Assembly (NCBI GenBank): GCA_031368515.1
Contig: JANMNW010000288.1
Span: 1-11,552, forward strand
Direction of reading: 5' to 3'
From: CANJQH01 sp031368515
Lineage (GTDB): Bacteria; Chloroflexota; Anaerolineae; J036; Brachytrichaceae
Length of the DNA: 11,552 nucleotides
Part shown: piece by piece, positions 1 to 5,623 of the stretch
Position numbering within the stretch: the stretch's first letter is position 1
Layout of the letters: the number at the start of each line of letters is the position of its first letter
The notes under the pieces: generated by a model
Databases searched by the model: none
Told to the model about the DNA's origin: nothing
What the model saw: the letters and a program-made list of their open reading frames with translations, nothing else
Made by a program: the position numbers and the translations under genes

Positions 1-966
1 ATGGTGCACCAGCTTGTAGTCGGCGGCGCCCAAAATTTTGTTGCCCGCCTGCGCGCCAAAGCGGGCGCGATCGATCTGCGACTGCGGATGCTCGATGCGA
101 AAGCCAACCGAGATGGGTTTGGCCTCAATATGCACGCCGCGATTCAACAACATCTGAAATGTGTCGCGCGCGCTGTGGCCCACAGCCAGCACGAGGTGAT
201 CGCTGGCGATACGTTCGCCACCGGCCAACATCACGCCGCGCACCTGGCCGTTGTCAATTTCCAGGTCGTCCACCCGGCTTTGGAAGCGAAACTCACCGCC
301 CAACGCCTCGATGGCGGCGCGCATGCGTTGCACCACTGCCACCAGGCGCAGCGTGCCGATGTGCGGCTTGCTGACATACAAAATTTCCGGCGGCGCGCCA
401 GCCTTCACAAACTCGGTCAGCACTTTGCGGCCGTAATTTTCCGGATCGCCCACTCTGCTGTAAAGCTTGCCGTCGGAAAACGTGCCGGCCCCACCCTCGC
501 CAAACTGCGCATTCGACTCAGGATGCAGCACGCTTTTGCGCCAGAAGCCAAACGTGTCCACCGTGCGTTCGCGCACCGATTTGCCGCGTTCCAGCAAAAT
601 CGGTCGAAACCCCATTTGCGCCAACACCAGCCCTGCAAACAACCCGCACGGTCCGGTGCCGATCACTATCGGACGCGTCCGCATTCGCTCCGGCGCGCGG
701 GCGACATAGCGATAGCTCATGTCCGGCGCCACCGAGACGTGCCGGTCCTTGGCAAAGCGCTTGAGCACTTGCGCCTCGTGCGCAAGCTGAACATCCAGCG
801 TGTAGATCAACGAGATCGCGTCTTTCTTGCGCGCGTCATAGCTGCGCTTGAATATCGTGTGGCCAAGCAGCTCGCCCGCCGGGATGCGCAACCGGCTGAG
901 TATGGCGCCGACGATGGCGTCGCCGGAATGGTCGAGCGGAAGCTTGATCTCGGTCAATCGCAGCAT
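1..966 (-). CDS. FAD-dependent dehydrogenase (COG2509-like), N-terminal part, runs off left edge
   Basis: The minus strand is open from an ATG at 966 to base 1, giving 322 residues with no stop, so the C-terminus lies outside the window. I recognise the COG2509 family of uncharacterised FAD/NAD(P)-binding dehydrogenases, usually somewhat over 500 residues. Residues 1-95 form the small N-terminal domain typical of the family. A dinucleotide-binding loop GTGPCG (103-108) follows, with the FAD-ribose acid at Glu126 (LLERG), and then the family signature block EGGAGTFSDGKLYS (157-170). The substrate is unknown for the family. It probably acts as a cytosolic flavoprotein. The start lies 37 bp after the stop of the metal ATPase on the same strand, so it is probably the third gene of that operon. 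I see no good Shine-Dalgarno sequence. The long plus-strand open frame over the same bases is an antisense shadow. Family sure, role unknown. Confidence 0.9.
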   Translation of the reverse strand, partial: MLRLTEIKLPLDHSGDAIVGAILSRLRIPAGELLGHTIFKRSYDARKKDAISLIYTLDVQLAHEAQVLKRFAKDRHVSVAPDMSYRYVARAPERMRTRPIVIGTGPCGLFAGLVLAQMGFRPILLERGKSVRERTVDTFGFWRKSVLHPESNAQFGEGGAGTFSDGKLYSRVGDPENYGRKVLTEFVKAGAPPEILYVSKPHIGTLRLVAVVQRMRAAIEALGGEFRFQSRVDDLEIDNGQVRGVMLAGGERIASDHLVLAVGHSARDTFQMLLNRGVHIEAKPISVGFRIEHPQSQIDRARFGAQAGNKILGAADYKLVHH

Positions 967-1003
967 GGGTATGCGCTGAGTATCGCAGACCCACTGGCAC
1001 CGC

Positions 1004-3298
1004 TCACGATGGATTCTGGGTCCGGCCGTGCGCCAGCAGGCGCATGCCATTGAGCGTCACCAGCAGGCTGGCGCCGACATCGGCCAGCACGGCCAGCCAC
1101 ATCGTGCCATAGCCCAGTAATACCAGCGCCAAAAACGCCAGTTTGACGCCGATGGCGAACGCGACGTTCGCGCGCACCGTGCGCATGGCCACACGTGCCA
1201 GGTTTCGCGCATAGGTCAGGGCCATCAAATCGTTTCCCATCAACGCAATGTCGGCGGTCTCGAGGGCTTGAGCGGTGCCTGCGCCCATCGCGATGCCGAC
1301 TGTGGCAGCCGCCAGCGCCGGAGCGTCGTTCACACCATCACCCACCATGGCCACAGTGCCGTACTGGCCCAACAACGCATTGATGGCATCGACCTTAGCT
1401 TCGGGCAGCAAATCGGCGCGCACATCGGTTACGCCCGCCTCGCGCGCAATCACGCGGGCGGTGGCCGCCGTATCGCCGGTCAACATGACGGTGGCCACGA
1501 TGCCGCTGGAACTCAGCGCCGCAATGGCTTCGCGCGACGAGGGGCGGACCCGATCGGCCACAGTGATGTAGCCCTTGTACAGTCCATCCGAGCCGATCAG
1601 CATCGGCGTCTGACCTGCGCCGGCGGCCGCGTTGATCTCATCGCAAATCAGCACGTCGTGTGGCATCGCCTTGTCAAAATAGCGATGGCTTCCGATCATC
1701 ACTTCATGACCGTCGACGGACCCGACCACCCCGTTGCCAGGCAGTGCCGTAACAGTTTCGGCGGCCGGATAGCGCATTCCACCGGCTTCGCCTGCCGCGG
1801 CGACGATAGCGCGCGCCAGCGGATGTTCGCTGCGCCTCTCAACCGCGCTGGCCAACGAGAGCAGCGTATCGCATTGCCCGCATCGGCTGCTGACGGGGTG
1901 CGCGCAGTCGATTGTCCTGACCAGCACCACAGCCGGCGCGCCTTCAGTCAAGGTGCCCGTCTTGTCAAAGGCGATCGCGCGCACGCGGCTAAGCGCCTCC
2001 AGATACGCCCCTCCCTTGATGAGCACGCCGTTGCGCGCCGCATTGCTGATGGCGCTAATGATGCTCACCGGCGTGCTGATGACCAGGGCGCACGGGCAGG
2101 CGACCACCAACAGTTCCAGCGCACGATAGAGCCAGCCCTGCTCGCCCCAGAACGGCAAGCCCAACAGCAACGGAGGCACCGCGGCAACAAGCACAGCCAG
2201 CAGTACCACCAGCGGCGTGTACACCCGGGCAAATCGATCGACAAAGCGCTCGGCCGGCGCTTTCCGTTCGTGCGCCGCTTCCACCATGTGGATGATGCGG
2301 CTTAGCGTGCTGTCCGCGGCCAACTGTGTTACGACGACGGTGAGCGCGCCTTCGCCATTGATGCTTCCGGCATACACCGCATCGCCGGCGCGCTTTTCGA
2401 CCGGCGCGCTTTCACCGGTGATCGGCGCTTGATTGACCGCGCTTGCGCCGCTGGCGATGCGGCCATCCATGGCGATGCGCTCGCCCGGCTTGGCTAGTAT
2501 TGAGTCACCCACGCGCAGCTCATCGACAAACACGCGCGTCTCTTCCACACCACAAAATGGGCACGGACCGCCTCTGTAGTCACCCTGCCCCAAATGCTCC
2601 GCGCAGTCATTGCATGCGCGCAACACAGTGGCCTCGTTGGGCGCCACGGACAGCAACAACTGTATGGATCGACGCGCCCGTTCCATCGTGTAGCCTTCCA
2701 GCGCTTCTCCAATCGCGAACAGCACCATGACCAAACCTGCTTCGGTGTATGCGCCAATGACAACGGCGCCAATGGCTGCGAGGGTCATCAAAAGGTTGAT
2801 GCCGATGTCGCGACTCAGCACCAGCGAACGCCAGGCGCTGCGCGCGATCGGCACGCCGGCGATCAAAAGTGCGGCAATGGCGCTGATATCCAGCCAACGA
2901 CCGCCAATGCCAAGAAAGGGCAGCAGCTCATGAAAGATCAGGCTGGGCAAAATCAGCAGCAGGCCCAATAGCGCCAACGCGGTGTTTGTGCGCGACAGCA
3001 GAAAGCGTGCAAACCCTGGCACGCCGCGGTCGGGCAAGCGGCTGATCCAGCCCGCCCAGCCATGTTGCTGCGCCTGCACCACCGCGCCCTGCTGATGCAC
3101 GCCATAGCCCAGCGCCTTGATGCGCGCAACAACCTCGTCGCGCGATGCCGCGCCTTCGACCTTCAGCACAGCAGCGCCGTAGTTCAGGGCGCAAGCCGAC
3201 ACACCCGGCAGCTTGGCTACCCCGCGCTCGATAGTCTTGGCGCAGTCGGCGCAATCCATGCCGGTCACGCGAAAGGTTTCGACCGACGGGCTGTTCAT
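1004..3298 (-). CDS. zntA: Heavy-metal P1B-2 ATPase (Zn/Cd/Pb exporter)
   Basis: ATP-driven export of Zn2+, Cd2+ or Pb2+ across the inner membrane. The 764-residue protein has one N-terminal heavy-metal-associated domain with GMDCADC (14-20 region, Cys16 and Cys19). It also has the actuator TGES (294-297), the transmembrane metal site CPC (401-403), the phosphorylated Asp445 in DKTGT, the HP motif with His492, TGD (607-609) and GDGVND (653-658). Asp740 in the last membrane helix, followed by the ...SLLVTLN stretch, fits the P1B-2 (Zn/Cd/Pb) subgroup rather than the copper pumps. Two extra Cys clusters are present: CxxC at 229-232 with CxxC at 246-249 just before the actuator core, and Cys465, Cys473 and Cys476 at the start of the nucleotide-binding domain. 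The start codon overlaps the ArsR stop as ATGA, so the two genes are translationally coupled. Length is normal and no motif is missing. Confidence 0.96.
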   Translation of the reverse strand: MNSPSVETFRVTGMDCADCAKTIERGVAKLPGVSACALNYGAAVLKVEGAASRDEVVARIKALGYGVHQQGAVVQAQQHGWAGWISRLPDRGVPGFARFLLSRTNTALALLGLLLILPSLIFHELLPFLGIGGRWLDISAIAALLIAGVPIARSAWRSLVLSRDIGINLLMTLAAIGAVVIGAYTEAGLVMVLFAIGEALEGYTMERARRSIQLLLSVAPNEATVLRACNDCAEHLGQGDYRGGPCPFCGVEETRVFVDELRVGDSILAKPGERIAMDGRIASGASAVNQAPITGESAPVEKRAGDAVYAGSINGEGALTVVVTQLAADSTLSRIIHMVEAAHERKAPAERFVDRFARVYTPLVVLLAVLVAAVPPLLLGLPFWGEQGWLYRALELLVVACPCALVISTPVSIISAISNAARNGVLIKGGAYLEALSRVRAIAFDKTGTLTEGAPAVVLVRTIDCAHPVSSRCGQCDTLLSLASAVERRSEHPLARAIVAAAGEAGGMRYPAAETVTALPGNGVVGSVDGHEVMIGSHRYFDKAMPHDVLICDEINAAAGAGQTPMLIGSDGLYKGYITVADRVRPSSREAIAALSSSGIVATVMLTGDTAATARVIAREAGVTDVRADLLPEAKVDAINALLGQYGTVAMVGDGVNDAPALAAATVGIAMGAGTAQALETADIALMGNDLMALTYARNLARVAMRTVRANVAFAIGVKLAFLALVLLGYGTMWLAVLADVGASLLVTLNGMRLLAHGRTQNPS

Positions 3299-3609
3299 CC
3301 GTGCCTCACATGCTCAAGGCCGAGCTTGAAAAGAGCGACCACATGGTCGTCATCAAGGCTGTAAAACACTTCGCGGCCGGCTTTGCGCGCGCGCACCAGG
3401 CGCATCTGGCGCAGGTGACGCAAATGATGGCTGACGGCGCTCTCGCTGTTGCCCACCGCCTCCGCGATGTCGCCGACCTTGCACTCATGGGCCATCACGG
3501 CTGCAAGGATGCGCACCCGGCTCGTGTCGCCAATCGTGCGAAACAATTCGGACAAGTCTGAAGCGGTGCGCTCGTCTAGTCCGTCGGCAGTGCGCGCAGG
3601 TTTTGGCAT
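3295..3609 (-). CDS. ArsR/SmtB-family zinc-responsive repressor (CzrA-like)
   Basis: A 104-residue winged-helix dimeric repressor that leaves DNA when it binds metal. The recognition helix region lies around NSESAVSHHLRHLRQM (54-69), and the beta-wing around RKAGREVFYSL (75-85). The C-terminal helix carries Asp87, His89, His100 and His103. That spacing (D-x-H, then 11, then 3) equals the alpha5 zinc site of Staphylococcus CzrA (D84, H86, H97, H100), so Zn2+ (or Co2+) is the likely inducer. The alpha3 motif has only one Cys (Cys43, in ECKVGD), which argues against an arsenic or CadC-type alpha3N site. I chose ATG 3609 because the upstream in-frame ATG at 3678 would put the operator and promoter inside the gene. 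No clear Shine-Dalgarno sequence precedes it. It overlaps the exporter gene by 4 bp and is expected to repress itself, the exporter and probably the FAD dehydrogenase. Confidence 0.94.
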   Translation of the reverse strand: MPKPARTADGLDERTASDLSELFRTIGDTSRVRILAAVMAHECKVGDIAEAVGNSESAVSHHLRHLRQMRLVRARKAGREVFYSLDDDHVVALFKLGLEHVRHG

Positions 3610-3614
3610 GGCGT

Positions 3615-3640
3615 AATATATGAATATCTGTTCATATATT
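3615..3640 (-). promoter_or_regulatory. 12-2-12 ArsR/SmtB operator
   Basis: An imperfect palindrome on both strands. The half-site AATATATGAATA is separated by TC from TGTTCATATATT, and 11 of 12 positions are symmetric. This is the classic 12-2-12 site of zinc-sensing SmtB/CzrA repressors. It ends 5 bp before the repressor's start codon and covers the 3' edge of the -10 box and the predicted transcription start, so bound repressor would block RNA polymerase directly. It is AT-rich in otherwise GC-rich surroundings. Binding by the adjacent repressor is inferred. Confidence 0.9.
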
Positions 3641-3665
3641 TTAGCCAGAACAAGGCGGGTGTCAA
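3638..3665 (-). promoter_or_regulatory. Sigma70-type promoter of the arsR-zntA operon
   Basis: On the minus strand a perfect -35 box TTGACA (3660-3665) is followed after 16 bp by TAAAAT (3638-3643), one base from the -10 consensus. Initiation would fall near 3631, inside the operator, leaving a leader of about 22 nt before ATG 3609. The overlap with the operator supports both calls. The start site is predicted only. Confidence 0.8.
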
Positions 3666-3720
3666 GAACGCGCCGCAAAACGGGGCCGCGAAAACGCTCG
3701 CTGCCGGCGCCTACCCTCGA

Positions 3721-4698
3721 TCAGCGATCCAACCAGGGCCGAAAGCAGATTTTGATTGCCGCCTGTTGCTCCAGCAGGTCGATGCCGTCGTTGTAGCGCT
3801 CGAGCGGCAGTTCCACCGTCGTCAGCGGCGCCAGGTCGAGCAAGCCGCGCGCCATCAAGTCGACTGCATACTCGGCCGCTGCGCGCGAGTGGCCTTTGTA
3901 TCCGCACAGCCGCAACCCGCTGGCGTGCGCGAGCGAAAATGTGACCGGCTCGCGCTGCACGCCGAACAGCGCCACCACGTCGGCGGTGTGATCCATCAAA
4001 AACTCAATCGCGCTGCGCGCGCCGACGCAATCGATCGCGCAGTCGAGCGCAGTCTTGCCCGGCCGCGCGGGAAATCGCTCGTGCAAGTCGTCGCGCGGAT
4101 CGTAGCTGGCAACCACGCCCAGTTGCGCCGCAAACGCGCGCCGCGCGGGCGTGAGATCGAACCCGATCACATCGGCTGCGCCTTCCGCCCTCGCCATCTG
4201 CGCGGCGATCAGCCCGGCCGGGCCCAGCCCCATCACACCGAAGCGCCTTCCTCGCAGCGCATCCATTGATTTGAGCATCAAGAAAGCCGCGCCAACGCAC
4301 ATCGCCAGCTCGACCGGCGCGGTTGCATGAAATGGCAACGCCTCCGGCACGCGGATGACATTGTCGGCTTGAAGAATGACAAACTGCGCATAACAGCCGG
4401 CTAGGTGATGGCCTTGGTCGCGCCAGGCGCTGACACGGTCGCCGGGCTTCACCGCAGTAACACCCGCGCCCAACGCCTCGACAAATCCGGTGGCTTCGTG
4501 TCCGGGTTGCCCGGGCGCGTATGGATAGCTGAATTGATGCCCGACAAACATCGGCTCGTTATGCCGAAGGTGCAGATCCCATTGCGGGCAAGTCGTCACC
4601 GCCTCAACGCGCATCAGCACCTCGCCCGCCGCCGGTTGCAGCATGGGCAGGTCCACGATTTGAAACTGGCCGGGAGCTGTTACTTGTAGTGATTTCAT
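3721..4698 (-). CDS. Zinc-type medium-chain alcohol/polyol dehydrogenase (MDR family)
   Basis: A 325-residue member of the medium-chain dehydrogenase/reductase superfamily, expected to oxidise an alcohol or polyol with NAD+ in the cytosol. Catalytic-zinc candidates are Cys37 (TTCPQWD) and His67 with Glu68 (GHE), with Glu130 in the place sorbitol dehydrogenase-type enzymes use. The Rossmann loop GLGPAG spans 157-162, and Asp181 at the end of the second strand favours NAD over NADP. The four-Cys structural-zinc lobe of classical alcohol dehydrogenases is absent, which makes the protein shorter than the usual 340-380 residues. The substrate cannot be told. It sits upstream of the arsR operon on the same strand but has its own promoter, so it is probably not part of the metal response. 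Its start is only about 9 nt from the predicted transcription start and has no Shine-Dalgarno sequence. Confidence 0.9.
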   Translation of the reverse strand: MKSLQVTAPGQFQIVDLPMLQPAAGEVLMRVEAVTTCPQWDLHLRHNEPMFVGHQFSYPYAPGQPGHEATGFVEALGAGVTAVKPGDRVSAWRDQGHHLAGCYAQFVILQADNVIRVPEALPFHATAPVELAMCVGAAFLMLKSMDALRGRRFGVMGLGPAGLIAAQMARAEGAADVIGFDLTPARRAFAAQLGVVASYDPRDDLHERFPARPGKTALDCAIDCVGARSAIEFLMDHTADVVALFGVQREPVTFSLAHASGLRLCGYKGHSRAAAEYAVDLMARGLLDLAPLTTVELPLERYNDGIDLLEQQAAIKICFRPWLDR

Positions 4699-4713
4699 GG
4701 CGTTACATCGGGC

Positions 4714-4742
4714 ATTGTGCGAGCGTGAGCGCCGCTTGTCAA
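4714..4742 (-). promoter_or_regulatory. Predicted promoter of the MDR dehydrogenase
   Basis: On the minus strand TTGACA (4737-4742) is a perfect -35 box. With a 17-bp spacer it leads to CACAAT (4714-4719), four of six bases matching the -10 consensus. Initiation near 4707 would give a leader of only about 9 nt before ATG 4698, which agrees with the lack of a Shine-Dalgarno sequence and suggests near-leaderless translation. Confidence 0.65.
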
Positions 4743-4832
4743 AATCACGCCCCTCTGGTTTTACGTGTTTTTTACAAATCGGGCATATCGCGGGCCGAAT
4801 CGCGCCGTCTGTATTGGCAAGAGGTAACTATC

Positions 4833-5348
4833 ATGAACATCCAAACGACCATCAAAAAATTGACGACAACCACAGCCATAATCGGCGTTCTGTTCGGTAT
4901 TGGCGGCTACGCCACGCCCAGCTATGCAGCCGCCCCAAGCGCGGCGGCACAAGCGGGGGTTGCCGACCCCGCGCCCGCGGCAACCGGGACGATCATCGCC
5001 AAAGGCCGTGGCCTGGCGATCTTTCATGGCAACGGCACTGCGACGATCTCCGGCAACGGCGTGCTACGCATCAAAGATTTTGCCGGCGACGCTCAGATCG
5101 AGGTCACCGGCAGCGGACGCAAGTACGTAGGGGAGCATGGCTGGATCACCTACTACGGCTATCGCGGCGCGGCAACCGTGACCGGCAGCGATGTGCACAT
5201 CGAGCTGTCCGGCGCGGGCATTGAGTTGAACGCGACCGGCACAGGCCGCTTCGTCGTGCGCGGCGTCGGCACGGTAAGCCGCACCGTCAACGGCACAACC
5301 ACAACCTTTGGCTGGAAGGGGCCGGAGTGGCGCAAGCTCGGCGAATAA
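4833..5348 (+). CDS. Small secreted Gly-rich beta-repeat protein, function unknown
   Basis: A 171-residue protein I do not recognise by name. The first 32 residues look like a Sec signal peptide: Lys8-Lys9, a hydrophobic core around AIIGVLFGIGG, and a likely cleavage after the SYA at 30-32. An Ala/Pro-rich linker (33-51) follows. Residues 52-150 then alternate short beta-like strands with Gly-x-Gly turns (for example GNGTATISGNGVLRI at 66-80 and SGAGIELNATGTGRF at 126-140), suggesting a beta-sandwich or short beta-solenoid exported from the cell. There are no Cys residues, no lipobox and no membrane anchor. ATG 4833 is chosen because it has a good Shine-Dalgarno sequence (GAGGT, 4821-4825) and begins the signal peptide. 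A longer in-frame start at 4689 would overlap the divergent dehydrogenase. Only weak promoter-like matches lie upstream, and no terminator is visible downstream. Function cannot be assigned. Confidence 0.85.
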   Translation: MNIQTTIKKLTTTTAIIGVLFGIGGYATPSYAAAPSAAAQAGVADPAPAATGTIIAKGRGLAIFHGNGTATISGNGVLRIKDFAGDAQIEVTGSGRKYVGEHGWITYYGYRGAATVTGSDVHIELSGAGIELNATGTGRFVVRGVGTVSRTVNGTTTTFGWKGPEWRKLGE

Positions 5349-5393
5349 GCCTGACGTCTTCCTGACAAAATCACATTTCAGCCTCCCGTAGGA

Positions 5394-5421
5394 TTGACTA
5401 ATCCCACCGCGCCGATATCAT
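5394..5421 (+). promoter_or_regulatory. Promoter driving the manganese riboswitch operon
   Basis: TTGACT (5394-5399, five of six) and TATCAT (5416-5421, five of six) are separated by 16 bp. Initiation about 7 bp downstream falls at 5428, exactly the first base of the riboswitch P1 helix. The agreement between promoter geometry and the aptamer's 5' end, reached separately, supports both. Confidence 0.8.
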
Positions 5422-5427
5422 GCGGCC

Positions 5428-5540
5428 TGTTGGGGAGTAGTCCTCCTGCATTTGGGCAGGATCAGGCAGTCGTCACCACGGTGCGAGCAATACGCGCCCG
5501 GTTGCCTGACGGAGAAGTCAGTTCCGAGGCGAGACCATCA
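5428..5540 (+). promoter_or_regulatory. yybP-ykoY manganese riboswitch aptamer
   Basis: The conserved elements of the yybP-ykoY (Mn2+) family occur in order. GGGGAGTAG is at 5432-5440. A hairpin TCCTGC/GCAGGA (5444-5449 with 5456-5461) follows. A helix AGGCA/TGCCT (5464-5468 with 5503-5507) encloses the conserved GTCGTCA (5469-5475) and a hairpin GGTGCG/CGCGCC (5480-5485 with 5493-5498). Next comes a small hairpin CGGA/TCCG (5510-5513 with 5523-5526), then GCGAGACC (5529-5536), the counterpart of the family's GCAAGACC. The closing P1 helix pairs TGTTGG (5428-5433) with CCATCA (5535-5540) with one T-T mismatch. Members of this family bind Mn2+ where the two conserved loops dock, and commonly precede Mn exporters and P-type ATPases, which is the context here. 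Confidence 0.94.
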
Positions 5541-5581
5541 AGAGCGGCCGTTTTTCCGGGTCTTGATGGTCTCGCTTTTTT
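5529..5581 (+). terminator. Riboswitch expression platform: intrinsic terminator
   Basis: GCGAGACCATCAAGA (5529-5543) is perfectly complementary over 15 bp to TCTTGATGGTCTCGC (5561-5575), followed by six T (5576-5581). The 5' arm contains the aptamer's conserved GCGAGACC and its P1 3' strand (5535-5540), so aptamer and terminator cannot form together. Mn2+ binding should stabilise P1, prevent the terminator and turn the ATPase operon on. Confidence 0.93.
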
Positions 5582-5623
5582 GTTGCCTGATGAATAGACT
5601 CGTGTCGTGACATGAGGTGACGC

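Noticed and set aside
1..1053. 350-codon open frame on the plus strand
   Set aside because: It is antisense to the FAD dehydrogenase, whose minus-strand translation has clear family motifs. The plus-strand product is low-complexity His/Arg/Ala-rich, typical of shadows in GC-rich DNA.
1268..2305. 345-codon open frame on the plus strand inside the metal ATPase
   Set aside because: It is antisense to a region with DKTGT, CPC and HP motifs on the minus strand. The product is His/Arg/Gln-rich with no domain.
3610..3678. Longer start for the ArsR repressor at 3678
   Set aside because: The extra 23 residues would be encoded by the promoter and operator, and the CzrA alignment begins near the shorter start.
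4689..4832. Longer start for the secreted protein at 4689
   Set aside because: It overlaps the divergent dehydrogenase start and would bury the signal peptide. ATG 4833 has a good Shine-Dalgarno sequence.
5394..5597. 67-codon plus-strand open frame across the riboswitch
   Set aside because: Its bases are accounted for by promoter, aptamer and terminator. It lacks a ribosome site.
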